A stretch of 64,000 nucleotides of DNA from Acididesulfobacillus acetoxydans (GCF_900016645.1 NZ_CDGJ01000019.1); one strand, 5' to 3'; positions 18,268-27,198 are shown, numbered from the stretch's first letter. Notes: generated from the letters alone by a model not told the origin. Program-made: numbers and translations.

Positions 18268-18897
18268 CTACTCAGCTTTTTTCCCGTCCTTCACCGGGAT
18301 CTTCTCGATGACTTCGTCCACCAGACCATATTCTTTGGCCTCTCCGGCCGTCATGTAATGATCCCGGTCCGTATCGGCCGTGATTTTCTCGATAGACTGG
18401 CCGGTCCGTTCCGCCAAAATCTTATTCATCTTTTCGCGCGTGCGCAGTAATTGCCGGGTATGAATTTCGATTTCCGTCGCCTGTCCGGAAAGCCCGTGCC
18501 CGCCGATGAGCGGTTGGTGGATAAGGATTTCGGAATTGGGCAAAGCGCTCCGTTTCCCTTTGGCCCCGGCCGCCAAGAGAAAAGCACCCATACTGGCCGC
18601 CAGGCCTACGCAGATAGTGTGCACATCCGGGCGAATGTACTGCATCGTGTCGTAAACGGCCATGCCGGCTGTGATCGATCCCCCGGGGCTGTTGATATAT
18701 AGGAAGATTTCTTTCTCTGGATCTTCAGCCTCTAAGAAAAGCATCTGAGCAACGATCAGATTGGCCACATCGTCATCGATCGGCCCGCCCAAAAATATGA
18801 TCCGGTCTTTCAAGAGGCGGGAATAGATATCATAAGCCCGCTCTCCCCGATTTGTCTGTTCCACGACCATTGGCACGAGATAACCCATTTTGCCCAT
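18268..18897 (-). CDS. clpP: ATP-dependent Clp protease proteolytic subunit
   Basis: 209 residues. The catalytic serine is in GLAASMGAFLL, the histidine in NSEILIHQPL and the aspartate in ITADTDRDHYM. The N-terminus LVPMVVEQTNRGERAYDIYS is the axial-loop region that mature ClpP exposes after trimming. It degrades proteins fed by ClpX or ClpA/C ATPases. No clpX or tig gene is adjacent, which differs from the common tig-clpP-clpX order. A hairpin CACCCCC/GGGGGTG at 18167-18195 lies downstream on the minus strand. Confidence 0.95.
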   Translation of the reverse strand: MGKMGYLVPMVVEQTNRGERAYDIYSRLLKDRIIFLGGPIDDDVANLIVAQMLFLEAEDPEKEIFLYINSPGGSITAGMAVYDTMQYIRPDVHTICVGLAASMGAFLLAAGAKGKRSALPNSEILIHQPLIGGHGLSGQATEIEIHTRQLLRTREKMNKILAERTGQSIEKITADTDRDHYMTAGEAKEYGLVDEVIEKIPVKDGKKAE

Positions 18898-19134
18898 ACC
18901 CCCTTTAATATGTTCCGACCTGCAAGGCGGACAGACTCCCCCGGCCCGGGCATGGCTTCGCTTTGCCCTAGGGGCCGCATCATTTTGAGGTCCGCCTTCT
19001 ATTCTTCCCTCTGCGCTCTATTTTAGTACAAAGGTCAATAAAGGTCAAATGCTTTCGGGATTTTGAAGCGAGCTTATTGAGTGGGGTTTTTGAGCGGGCT
19101 TTTTGCCGAATCTCCCCCCGGCTGAGGCCAGGCT

Positions 19135-19172
19135 AAAGCCCGGCTAAAGCCGGGGGTATGCGGCCGGGCTTT
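19135..19172 (-). terminator. Likely terminator of the serine unit
   Basis: AAAGCCCGGC and GCCGGGCTTT form a 10-bp stem immediately after the DUF1015 stop codon, with a modest T-run on the minus strand. No gene is visible between here and clpP (18898-19134). Confidence 0.45.
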
Positions 19173-19176
19173 TGGG

Positions 19177-20442
19177 TCAGATTTCGTGGATGAACAAGCC
19201 GCTCCTGAGCTTAGGCTCAAACCAAGTGGACTTGGGTGGCATCAGTTGGCCGGCATCCGCCACGTCGAACAACTCTTGCAACGAAGTGGGGTAGAGAGAG
19301 AAGGCGAGTTTCATATCGGTCCGGGTTCTTCTTTCGAGCTCCGGAAGCCCACGAATCCCACCGACAAAATCGATCCTGCGGTCGGTTCTAACATCAGTAA
19401 TCTTGAGCAGCGGAGCGAGCACATGACTTTGCAGGAGGGAGACAGCCAGTCCCTCCACCGGGTCCGAAAAGCGAATCCCCTCCCCGGCCCTGAGTTCGTA
19501 CCACACGCCTCCGAGGTACAGGCCGAAAGTCGCCTTTTCCCGCGGCTGACAGGCTGCGCTCCCGAGCTCCTTAACTTCAAAGGCACCGGTCAGCGCCCGA
19601 AGGAACTCTTCCTCACTGTAGCCGCCCAGATCCCTGACGACCCGGTTGTAAGGCAGGATTCTCAGTTGGTCGTGAGGGAAGAGCACGCTGAGGAAGAAGT
19701 TGAACTCCTCGTCCCCGGAGTAAGCGGGGTTTTCTTTTCTCCTCTTCAGGGCCAATTTCACGGCCGCCGCCGCCCGATGGTGCCCGTCGGCAATATAGAC
19801 GCTTGGCACCTGTTCAAAGCCTGCCCGGATCTCGTCTTGCTCACTTTGCCGCTTGACTTTCCAGACCGTATGCCGGACTCCGTCCCCCGCCACGAAATCG
19901 TAGAGGGGAGGCTCCCCTTTACTCCTGTCGACTGCCCGATTGATCGCTTCCCGGGAACGGTAGGCTAAGAATATGGGCCCGGTTTGCGCCCGGCAGGCCT
20001 CCACATGGTTGATGCGGTCGGCTTCTTTGTCGGCCCTCGTGTTCTCATGTTTCTTGATCACATTGCCGAGATAATCGTCCACCGCCGCGCAAGCCACGAT
20101 GCCGGTTTGGGTGTGTCCGGCCCCGGTCAGCTCATAGATATAGTAGGAATCCCCGCTTTCCCGAATGAGGACACCGTCCCGTATCATTTCCCGCAGGGTC
20201 TCGCCGGCCCGTTCATAGACCCGGGAATCATCGGGAGCGACGTCCTCACTGAATTGTGTCTCCGCCCGGTCGATTTTGAGAAATGACAGGGGTTCTTTGC
20301 GCACTTCGGCCAGTGCCTCTTGCCGGTTAAAGACGTCATAAGGAAGGGCCGCCACGCGGGCAGCCGCGTCGGCACGCGGCCTCACAGCCCTGAAAGGTCT
20401 CACGATAGCCAAGATTCTGCGCCCGGTTTCCGCCCCGCACAC
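19177..20442 (-). CDS. DUF1015 family protein linked to serine biosynthesis
   Basis: 421 residues, the full family length. Characteristic stretches are IVRPFRAVRP, VAALPYDVFNRQEA, YIADGHHRAAAAVKLA and NFFLSVLFPHDQLRILPYNR. The biochemical role is not established. The family is often found next to serA/serC, as here, where it is the third gene after serC and serA on the same strand. The Y-I-A-D-G-H-H-R segment resembles a conserved active-site loop, so an enzymatic role is plausible. The start is GTG 20442 or an in-frame TTG at 20412, which would give the more usual MAIVRPF start; neither has a strong ribosome site. Confidence 0.85.
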   Translation of the reverse strand: MCGAETGRRILAIVRPFRAVRPRADAAARVAALPYDVFNRQEALAEVRKEPLSFLKIDRAETQFSEDVAPDDSRVYERAGETLREMIRDGVLIRESGDSYYIYELTGAGHTQTGIVACAAVDDYLGNVIKKHENTRADKEADRINHVEACRAQTGPIFLAYRSREAINRAVDRSKGEPPLYDFVAGDGVRHTVWKVKRQSEQDEIRAGFEQVPSVYIADGHHRAAAAVKLALKRRKENPAYSGDEEFNFFLSVLFPHDQLRILPYNRVVRDLGGYSEEEFLRALTGAFEVKELGSAACQPREKATFGLYLGGVWYELRAGEGIRFSDPVEGLAVSLLQSHVLAPLLKITDVRTDRRIDFVGGIRGLPELERRTRTDMKLAFSLYPTSLQELFDVADAGQLMPPKSTWFEPKLRSGLFIHEI

Positions 20443-20464
20443 TCCCGTAAATTTCCGGTCTTTA

Positions 20465-20640
20465 GGATTTACCGCTCAAATGAGGCCGACGGGCCCCGGC
20501 ACGGTCGAGATGGATGTTCTCCCAAATTCCGGGATTTGCCGCTCAAATGATGCCGTTCAGCTCTTGGCCTTGTGGTTTCCGCCGAAGTGTCAAACCTGGA
20601 TTTGACGCTCCAATGGTACTCTTGAGCCGGGGGCTGACCG
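20465..20640. repeat. About 65-bp degenerate repeat, 3 copies
   Basis: GGATTTACCGCTCAAATGAG, a similar word with GCC ahead of GCTCAAATGA, and GGATTTGACGCTCCAATGG recur every 65-66 bp. The rest of each unit has decayed. They lie upstream of the DUF1015 gene. Confidence 0.6.
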
Positions 20641-20759
20641 GAAATTTGAGAGCCAGCGGTCTTACGGTGTTCCCGCCGGGGAAACCGGACTTTTCACCTC
20701 CTCCTGAAAGATTTCGCCCCCGGTTCAAGGGGCACGCGGCCGTCCTTAGTACGGGTTCA

Positions 20760-21010
20760 GTGAGCTCGTTTAAGCAGAAGCTGAACCTCGCGATAGTGTG
20801 CTAGGGACACTATCGCCGAACCGCAAGCTTTCAAAGAATACTTGTACGCTGGGGATGACTTCGGCGACAAAAGTGTCCAGTGGACACTTTTGCCGAAAGC
20901 GCTTAGCCTTTAGCGGACGCCGGCGCGCCGAAGGGTGAGGTCTACCCCCACCGAAGCAGAGTATAGGGAACCACTCCCACTTGTAGAAGCGGGCGTCTCA
21001 CGATTGGAGC
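20760..21010 (+). repeat. Dispersed IS605-like structured element, near-complete copy (C)
   Basis: Left end GTGAGCTCGTTTAAGC, stem GATAGTGTGC/GGACACTATC, core CCGAACCGCAAGCTTTCAAA, second stem AAAAGTGTCC/GGACACTTTT, a CCCCCACCGAAGC block, and right-end hairpin CCCACTTGTAGAAGCGGG, then ATTGGAGCAA. It is inserted between the serA and DUF1015 genes. No transposase or tnpB frame is inside. Confidence 0.8.
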
Positions 21011-21075
21011 AAGCACTGTAGGTTCGTCCGGGTGATCCGGCGGACACTCGGCGGTTCTCACCGTTAATCCCCGGC

Positions 21076-22239
21076 TCAGAGCACGATCCGGACCCTGAGG
21101 ACTCCGTCAATTTTACCGATTCCCTCCGCCATGGCCGGAGTGGAGGGTGCGTCTATATCGAGCAGGGTATAAGCCCACTTGCCCTTGCTCTTATTGGTCA
21201 TGTCCGAAATATTGATGTCTTCCCGGGCAAAGGTGGACGTGAATTGGCTGAGCATATTCGGGATGTTTTTATGATGAATGGCGATGCGTCCCGCTTGGGC
21301 ACAGACCCCCATGTCACAGTTGGGGTAGTTGACCGAGTTTTTTATATTTCCGTTTTCCAGGTAATCCATCAACTGCTCCACAGCCATAATCGCGCAGTTA
21401 TCCTCCGACTCGGCGGTAGAAGCTCCCAGGTGGGGAATGGCAATGACTCCTTTTACCCCGGCGATTTTCGGATTCGGGAAATCGGTTACATATCTTTTGA
21501 CCCGACCGGAGCGCAAAGCCGCGATCATATCGTCGTCATTGACAATGGCGTCGCGGGAAAAGTTCAGGATCTTGACGCCTTCCTGCATGAGCGCGAACGC
21601 CTCCTCGTTGAGCATGCCTTTGGTCGAATCCGCTAAAGGAACGTGAACCGTGATAAAGTCACAGGTGCGGTATAACTCATCCAGGGATTTGATCGGTTTG
21701 ATGTGCCGGGAAAGATTCCAGGCGGCCCTGACGGAAATGAAGGGATCATAGCCGTAGACCTCCAGCCCCAGCCGGTTGGCCGCGTTGGCGACCAAAACCC
21801 CGACCGCCCCCAGCCCGATGACGCCCAGCCTTTTGCCTTTGATTTCCGTGCCGGCAAATTTCGCTTTGGTCTTTTCCACCAGCTTCGCCAGGTCCGGATC
21901 ATCCTTCGCCGAATTTACCCAGTTAATGCCGGCTACGATGTCCCGGGAGGCCAGAAGCAGGCTGGCGATGATAATCTCTTTAACCGCATTGGCATTGGCC
22001 CCCGGCGTGTTGAAGACGACCACACCGCTTTCCGCGCACTTTTCCAGAGGGATGTTGTTCACCCCGGCGCCGGCCCGGGCAATGGCGAGCACGGAGGGAG
22101 GCAATTCGAGTTCGTGCATACTGGCACTTCGGACCAGGAGCGCGTCCGCCTCCCGGAAGCTGCCGGCATTCTCATAGTTCTCGGTCAAAAGGTCCAAGCC
22201 CACAGCGGCAATGGGGTTTAAACAGTTGATCTTATACAT
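21076..22239 (-). CDS. serA: D-3-phosphoglycerate dehydrogenase (short type with ACT domain)
   Basis: 387 residues. The NAD-binding motif is GKRLGVIGLGAVGVLVANAA; the catalytic Arg lies in LLVRSASMHE or the later ILNFSRDAIVND region, and the Glu/His pair in IPHLGASTAESEDN. The C-terminal ACT domain is NMLSQFTSTFAREDINI to DGVLRVRIVL. It converts 3-phosphoglycerate to 3-phosphohydroxypyruvate, the first step of serine synthesis; serine feedback through the ACT domain is possible but not shown. AGAGGTG precedes the ATG. It follows serC, with a 14-bp repeat array filling part of the gap. Confidence 0.93.
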   Translation of the reverse strand: MYKINCLNPIAAVGLDLLTENYENAGSFREADALLVRSASMHELELPPSVLAIARAGAGVNNIPLEKCAESGVVVFNTPGANANAVKEIIIASLLLASRDIVAGINWVNSAKDDPDLAKLVEKTKAKFAGTEIKGKRLGVIGLGAVGVLVANAANRLGLEVYGYDPFISVRAAWNLSRHIKPIKSLDELYRTCDFITVHVPLADSTKGMLNEEAFALMQEGVKILNFSRDAIVNDDDMIAALRSGRVKRYVTDFPNPKIAGVKGVIAIPHLGASTAESEDNCAIMAVEQLMDYLENGNIKNSVNYPNCDMGVCAQAGRIAIHHKNIPNMLSQFTSTFAREDINISDMTNKSKGKWAYTLLDIDAPSTPAMAEGIGKIDGVLRVRIVL

Positions 22240-22343
22240 GGATGCACCTCTTCCTTATTTTTGAACTCTGCCCCCCCGGATCTTCAATTGGGACGGCTAT
22301 TCTATTCGGGATCCGCAATCCGGGACTGAGAATATTGGACTGA

Positions 22344-22452
22344 GAAGCTCGGACCGCGAAGCTCGAACCGCGAAACTCGGACCGCGAAGCTCGAACCGCG
22401 AAACTCGGACCGCAAAGCTCGGACCGCAAAGCTCGGACCGCAAAGCTCGGAC
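22344..22452. repeat. 14-bp tandem repeat, about 8 copies
   Basis: AAGCTCGGACCGCG and its variants (GAACCGCG, GGACCGCA) run in register from 22344 up to the serC stop codon at 22453. It lies between co-oriented serC and serA and is therefore probably transcribed. Confidence 0.9.
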
Positions 22453-23541
22453 TCAGGCTCGGGGATTCTCTTCTTCGAATTTCCTCATGAATTCCACCAA
22501 GGCCTTCACACCCTCGACGGGCATGGCGTTGTAAATGCTGGCCCTCATGCCGCCTACCGTTCTGTGCCCTTTGAGGTTTTCCAACCCGGCCGCTTTGGCT
22601 TCTTTGACGAATTTGGCCTCCAGTTCCGCTGAGCCGATAACAAAAGGCACATTCATCAGAGAGCGATCCTTCTTGACGACGGTTCCTTTGAAAAGCGTGC
22701 TCCCGTCCAGATAATCATAAAGGAGCGCCGCCTTCTCCTCATTGCGCCGCTGCATGGCCGTGAGACCGCCCATGTTCTCGACCCATTTGAATACCTTGCC
22801 GCAAATATAGATCCCGTAAGCCGGCGGTGTGTTGTAGAGGGATTTGTTATCGGCATGAATCTTGTATTTCAACATAGTCGGCGTACCCGGCAAAACCTCG
22901 TCCCTGATCAAATCCTCCCGAATGATCACCACCACGACCCCGGCCGGGCCGATATTTTTCTGCGCACCCGCAAAAATGAGGCCGTATTGCCTGACATCGA
23001 CCGGTTCGGAGAGGATGTCGGAAGACATGTCGGCCACTAGGGTCTTACCGTCGGTCTGCGGAAGTTCGTTAAACTTCGTGCCGTAGATCGTGTTGTTGTG
23101 GCAGATATAAACGTAGTCGGCATCCTCCGAGACTTTCAAGCCTTTCATCTCGGGAATATACGAAAAAGTCTTGTCCTCAGAGGTGGCGATGACGTTAACC
23201 CGGCCGAAGAGCTTCCCTTCGGCAATGGCCTTCTTGGCCCACTGTCCCGTGTTAATGTGGTCTGCCACTCTATTCTTCATCAAGTTCATGGGCACCATGG
23301 CAAACTGCTGAGAAGCCCCCCCCTGCAGAAAGAGCACCTTGTAATTGTCCGGTATACTCATTAAATTCCGCAGTGTTTGTTCCGCCTCCCCGATAATTTC
23401 GGCAAAAGCTTGAGACCGGTGGCTCATCTCCATCACCGACATGCCGGTGCTTTTGTACTCCAGCATCTCCTCTGCCGCTTCCTTCAGCACCTCCTCCGGC
23501 AACACGGCCGGACCCGCCGAAAAATTGTACACCCTGGCCAT
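22453..23541 (-). CDS. serC: Phosphoserine aminotransferase
   Basis: 362 residues from ATG 23541 (ARVYNFSAGPAVLPEEVL); AAGGAAAGGGG lies upstream. A much longer open frame continues upstream but is T-box leader sequence, not protein. Motifs: FLQGGASQQFAMVPMNL, ADMSSDILSEPVDV, FAGAQKNIGPAGVVVVI with the PLP lysine, and HRTVGGMRASIYNAMP at the C-terminus. It converts 3-phosphohydroxypyruvate and glutamate to phosphoserine. The tandem T-box leader upstream indicates induction when tRNA-Ser is uncharged. Confidence 0.95.
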   Translation of the reverse strand: MARVYNFSAGPAVLPEEVLKEAAEEMLEYKSTGMSVMEMSHRSQAFAEIIGEAEQTLRNLMSIPDNYKVLFLQGGASQQFAMVPMNLMKNRVADHINTGQWAKKAIAEGKLFGRVNVIATSEDKTFSYIPEMKGLKVSEDADYVYICHNNTIYGTKFNELPQTDGKTLVADMSSDILSEPVDVRQYGLIFAGAQKNIGPAGVVVVIIREDLIRDEVLPGTPTMLKYKIHADNKSLYNTPPAYGIYICGKVFKWVENMGGLTAMQRRNEEKAALLYDYLDGSTLFKGTVVKKDRSLMNVPFVIGSAELEAKFVKEAKAAGLENLKGHRTVGGMRASIYNAMPVEGVKALVEFMRKFEEENPRA

Positions 23542-23595
23542 CCTTAAAACCCCTTTCCTTCTTCGCTCAGATTTGCGAGAATATCTGAGAATAAT

Positions 23596-23762
23596 TAAAA
23601 CCCACCCCAAGATTTGGGGCGGGTATGTCCGCGGTGCCACCCAATTGCTTGCCGGTTCGTCCCTGGGTTCAAATGAAGGAGGAGCGCCCCACTGGCCCCG
23701 CCGGACGTCCGAAACAGACGCCCCCCGGGCCCGACTGGCATTCCTTCCCCGGCGGGAATAAA
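23596..23762 (-). promoter_or_regulatory. Second (proximal, shortened) T-box unit of the serC leader
   Basis: On the minus strand the T-box GGGTGGCACCGCGG (23642-23629) is followed by the terminator stem ACCCGCCCC/GGGGTGGGT and TTTTAATT at 23624-23596. Only about 120 nt separate it from the first terminator. That is too short for a full stem I of canonical type, so this unit looks like a partial duplication. The bulge word UGGC pairs with a G discriminator, as in tRNA-Ser. Confidence 0.85.
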
Positions 23763-23990
23763 TAAAACCCCTCATCCCAATCAGGGACGAGAGGTTATTT
23801 CCCGCGTTGCCACCCATGTTGCCGAACCGGCCAACTCATGTCCGCGCTATCGGGCGGAACCCGTCACGATTCATCATCGGCCGCTCCGGGACGGAACCCT
23901 GCGGCTTATAGGCTGACTCGCACCTGCCGTCAGCTCTCTGATCTACCCAGCCCCGGGACTTCCCTTCATCGCGTGTACTCTATTCTCTTA
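23763..23990 (-). promoter_or_regulatory. First (distal) T-box riboswitch of the serC leader
   Basis: Minus strand: a stem I region contains the conserved AGAGAGC followed by TGACGGCAGGTGCGAGTCA, the distal loop that contacts the tRNA elbow. Then come a GC-rich linker, the T-box GGGTGGCAACGCGG (23815-23802), and a terminator stem CCTCTCGTCCC/GGGATGAGGGG with TTTTATTT at 23797-23763. Binding of uncharged tRNA-Ser should favour the antiterminator. UGGC in the T-box fits the G73 discriminator of tRNA-Ser; the specifier triplet could not be fixed by eye. Confidence 0.88.
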
Positions 23991-24000
23991 ACTGTTCTTA

Positions 24001-24029
24001 ATGATAATGGATCCGCTCCTGTTTGTCAA
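24001..24029 (-). promoter_or_regulatory. Sigma-A promoter of the serC leader
   Basis: Minus strand TTGACA (24029-24024), 17-bp spacer, TATCAT (24006-24001). Transcription would begin about 23995, just before stem I of the first T-box. Confidence 0.75.
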
Positions 24030-24089
24030 TCACTTTTCGCGAAATTCCCGCTGTACTGCAACAGCCCTCGGCACCGGACGTTCGAGAGC

Positions 24090-24190
24090 TTTACTCAGCC
24101 GGTTGCTCAAGAGTCTCAGTCCACACGTTGTTCAAGAGCCTGGGTCCACACGTTGCCGAAGAGCCGTAGTCCACCCGTTGCCGAAGAGTC
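24090..24190. repeat. About 25-bp tandem repeat, 4 copies
   Basis: GTTGCTCAAGAGTCTCAGTC and related units restart at GTTG every 25 bp (GTTGTTCAAGAG, GTTGCCGAAGAG twice). The array ends at the stop codon of the YkgJ-family gene. Confidence 0.8.
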
Positions 24191-25036
24191 TTACTCCGCC
24201 GGCAGCAGAGTTTTCAGCCCTTCGGGACCTTCCGCCAAGAGCTCAAAAGCGAATTTCATCAACTGAACGTCATCAAGCTCGGCCGGCTCCGGCCTATTCC
24301 CCCGGAAAGCAGTGTTTTCAAACAAGGACGGTCTGTGAGCCAGATAATCCCTAAATCCATCGAGATCGTAACAAGCCATGAAGAAAAACTCGGCGAACTT
24401 CTCGTCCGTTTCCCGATCCCCGCTGAGTTTCACCCGCAGGGGTATTTCGCCAAACCTCTTCTCCATTGCCCCGTAAATCTCTAAACCCTGATCGCCCAGC
24501 CATTCTTTAACGGTCTGGACCTTTGGCTCATTTAAGCCGTGGCAGAAGGAACTCTCAAAACAAAAGGAATACTTTTTCCCGTCCAGCATTTTCACCGGAG
24601 CAATCCGGCAGGCCCAAGGCCGCTCCGGATAGACACGGCACCCCTTTGGGGTAATGAAGGGGCACTTGAGGCTGTCCTCTTCGGACATCTTGATTTGCAC
24701 GAAAGAAAAGCCGGATTGATGAACCGGCACCCTGAGAGTGTATCTCGCCAGAAATCCCCCCGAAGAGAGGCGGAGAAAATTCTTCAGGCGCAGAACATCA
24801 TATGGAGTGAGAAAAATGTTAATATCCCGGCAGCATGTTCCGAAACAATCCAACCCATCATGGCAATGGAAAGTGAACTCGCTGTCTTCATCCAGGATTT
24901 GATCGTGCTCTTCCAAAAAGTTGCCCCCCCAGTGCAGAGATATTTGTTTTTTGTTTTTAAAGAGCCAAGCAGGCGGCTCATCCGGCCGTCGCTTGGCAGT
25001 GACTATTATCGGACACAGGACGTTTCTATCCGGCAC
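24191..25036 (-). CDS. YkgJ-family cysteine cluster protein
   Basis: Up to 281 residues. The N-terminal part has FHCHDGLDCFGTCCRD and the middle CPFITPKGCRVYPERPWACR, the paired cysteine clusters of the YkgJ/FliB-like family (probable metal, often Fe-S or zinc, binding). Function is not established; relatives include a lysine N-methylase for flagellin. The start is uncertain: GTG 25036 has no ribosome site, while TTG 24916 has GGGGGG eight bases upstream and still keeps all cysteines. The gene stands alone downstream of hcp and its 3' end abuts a 25-bp repeat. Confidence 0.8.
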   Translation of the reverse strand: MPDRNVLCPIIVTAKRRPDEPPAWLFKNKKQISLHWGGNFLEEHDQILDEDSEFTFHCHDGLDCFGTCCRDINIFLTPYDVLRLKNFLRLSSGGFLARYTLRVPVHQSGFSFVQIKMSEEDSLKCPFITPKGCRVYPERPWACRIAPVKMLDGKKYSFCFESSFCHGLNEPKVQTVKEWLGDQGLEIYGAMEKRFGEIPLRVKLSGDRETDEKFAEFFFMACYDLDGFRDYLAHRPSLFENTAFRGNRPEPAELDDVQLMKFAFELLAEGPEGLKTLLPAE

Positions 25037-25085
25037 AGGTCATCTAATCTCTGCGGGGACATCGGTAAACTGAATGGTTAAATCG

Positions 25086-26735
25086 TTAAACCGTCATGAA
25101 CATTTTCAGGTCGTCTTCCACGCTGCTGATTCCGCCGATGTCAAACTTCTCCACCAGGACCTTGAGCACATTCGGTGAGAGGAAAGCGGGCAGGGTGGGC
25201 CCGAGATGAATCTTCTTCACACCCAGGTAAAGAAGCGCCAGGAGGACGATGACCGCTTTTTGTTCATACCAGGCGATGTTATAGGAAATTGGGAGTTCGT
25301 TGACATCGTCCAAGCCGAAAACTTCTTTCAGTTTGAGCGCGATGACCGCCAGGGAGTAGGAATCATTGCACTGCCCGGCATCCAGGACCCTGGGAATCCC
25401 GCCGATATCGCCCAGATTCAATTTGTTGTATTTATACTTGGCGCAGCCGGCCGTCAGAATCACGGTATCCGCAGGCAGGGCCTGGGCGAAGTGGGTATAA
25501 TACTCGCGGCTCTTCATGCGGCCGTCACAGCCTGCCATAACGAAGAAACGTTTAATGGCTCCGGACTTCACCGCCTCGACCACTTTGTCGGCCAGGCTCA
25601 GCACTTGGGCATGGGCAAAACCGCCCACAATCTCCCCGCTCTCGATTTCGGTCGGGGGCGGGCACTTCTTGGCTTGCTCGATGATAGCCGAGAAATCTTT
25701 CGGCTGGCCCTCTTTGCGGTCCGCGATATGCTTGACACCCGCAAAGCCAACGACCCCTGTCGTGTAGAGGCGATCTTTATAGGAATCTTTCGGGGGAGTC
25801 AGACAGTTGGTCGTCAGGAGGATGGGGCCGTTGAAGGAGGCGAATTCCTTGTCCTGTTTCCACCAGGCGTTGCCGTAATTGCCGGCAAAATGGGCGTACT
25901 TCTTAAACGCGGGATAGTAGTGAGCCGGCAGCATTTCACCGTGGGTGTAGACGTCCACCCCGCTGCCCTCCGTCTGCTGCAGGAGTTCCTCCAGATCCTT
26001 TAAGTCATGGCCGCTGATGAGAATCCCCGGGTTACTGCGTACCCCGATCTCAACTTTGGTCAGTTCCGGATTGCCGTAAGTGGTGGTGTTGGCCTTGTCC
26101 AAGAGAGCCATCACATCCACTCCGTATTTGCCAGCTTCCAGCACTAAGGCCACGAGGTCATCGGCGCTCAGGCTGTCGTCGGTCGTCGCCGCCAGAGCCT
26201 TGAGCATGAATCGGAAAATCCCGTCGTCATTATAGCCGAGAGTCAGAGCATGTTCGGCATAAGCGGCCATCCCTTTTAAGCCGTAGATGAGCAATTCGCG
26301 CAGGGAGCGCACATCCTCGTTCGCGGTAGTGAGAACACCCACTTGAGCCGCTTTCACTTCGAACTCGGCCGCTGTGTCCGCATACCAAACCGCAGAATCG
26401 TGCGGATTCTCGGGGATCCGACCGCCTGCCTTGACAATATCCTCTTTCAGGCCTTCCCGGATCTTCAAGCCTTCGCGCACCCGGTCGATAAAGACCTGCT
26501 TGTCAAAATTAGCGTTAGTAATGGTGGCAAACAAGCTTTCCATGACAAATTTGTTTACATCCGGGCGGACCACACCCAAGCCGCCTGCTTGGTTGGCGTA
26601 AATGGAGATTCCTTTGAGAACATAGATTAAAAGGTCTTGCAGATTGGCCACATCGTCCGTCTTGCCGCAAACTCCCTTGATGGTGCAGCCGCTGCCTTTG
26701 GCTGTTTCCTGGCATTGAAAACAAAACATACTCAT
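25086..26735 (-). CDS. hcp: Hydroxylamine reductase / hybrid cluster protein
   Basis: 549 residues from ATG 26735, with GGAGG upstream. The N-terminal cysteines in MFCFQCQETAKGSGC and KGVCGK bind the cubane cluster. Hybrid-cluster ligands appear in LISGHDLKDLEELL, YTHGEMLPAHYYP, LLTTNCLTPP, VMAGCDGR and LTAGCAKYKYN, with LDAGQCNDSYSL near the C-terminus. It is a cytoplasmic Fe-S-O protein that reduces hydroxylamine or nitric oxide and can act in protein S-nitrosylation. No hcr reductase gene is adjacent, as is usual in anaerobes. The promoter region 26760-26880 shows no clear regulator site by eye. Confidence 0.95.
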   Translation of the reverse strand: MSMFCFQCQETAKGSGCTIKGVCGKTDDVANLQDLLIYVLKGISIYANQAGGLGVVRPDVNKFVMESLFATITNANFDKQVFIDRVREGLKIREGLKEDIVKAGGRIPENPHDSAVWYADTAAEFEVKAAQVGVLTTANEDVRSLRELLIYGLKGMAAYAEHALTLGYNDDGIFRFMLKALAATTDDSLSADDLVALVLEAGKYGVDVMALLDKANTTTYGNPELTKVEIGVRSNPGILISGHDLKDLEELLQQTEGSGVDVYTHGEMLPAHYYPAFKKYAHFAGNYGNAWWKQDKEFASFNGPILLTTNCLTPPKDSYKDRLYTTGVVGFAGVKHIADRKEGQPKDFSAIIEQAKKCPPPTEIESGEIVGGFAHAQVLSLADKVVEAVKSGAIKRFFVMAGCDGRMKSREYYTHFAQALPADTVILTAGCAKYKYNKLNLGDIGGIPRVLDAGQCNDSYSLAVIALKLKEVFGLDDVNELPISYNIAWYEQKAVIVLLALLYLGVKKIHLGPTLPAFLSPNVLKVLVEKFDIGGISSVEDDLKMFMTV

Positions 26736-26916
26736 CGCTGTTTGTTCCTCCACTTCGTTTTTTATTGGTCTCTCGTCCTGACCGCTGAACCCATCTTAAC
26801 CTTTTTCGAAATGTCGGATCGTGATTGAAGTATGGACTATACTGTGCTAAAAGTCACATTGTAGGAGTTCATCCTTGTGTTCTTTCAGACGCATGTTAGT
26901 GTTGCTGTTCCGATCT

Positions 26917-27198
26917 CTAGTTCTTCCCAGCCCTCTCGGGCAAGAAATAAGAGACAAGGACTCGATACCGATCTTGGGCGCAAAGACAAGTATCTGTCAT
27001 CAACATTGATGGTTTCCGGCAGGTTGACGTTGATGGTATTGTTTCGAAGATGTCCCGTGTCTGCTCTTCGGATAGAGTACTGCCCTCGATACGATTAGAA
27101 TTATAGGCAAGCTTAATTTGGGTCCGGTGATACAGACCTCCCTTAAGCTTTATCTTCATTTCTTCCACCAGGAGTTCTAAAAGGGATCTGTTTTCCAT
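26917..27198 (-). pseudogene. Fic-family protein remnant (N-terminal part, frameshifted)
   Basis: ATG 27198 has AAAAGGAGC nine bases upstream and the frame reads GGLYHRTQIKLAYNSNRIEG then STLSEEQTRDIFET, the N-terminal alpha-helical region of Fic (AMP-transferase) proteins, where S/T-N-R-I-E-G is the inhibitory helix. After IFET the frame breaks; one base shift would restore TINVNLPETINVDD, the expected continuation. The catalytic HPFxxGNGRxxR part is absent. It is therefore a decayed gene downstream of dapL. Confidence 0.75.

Noticed and set aside
23542..23817. N-terminal extension of phosphoserine aminotransferase
   Set aside because: This in-frame stretch is the T-box leader with two terminators; the family start M-A-R-V-Y-N-F-S-A-G-P at 23541 has its own ribosome site.
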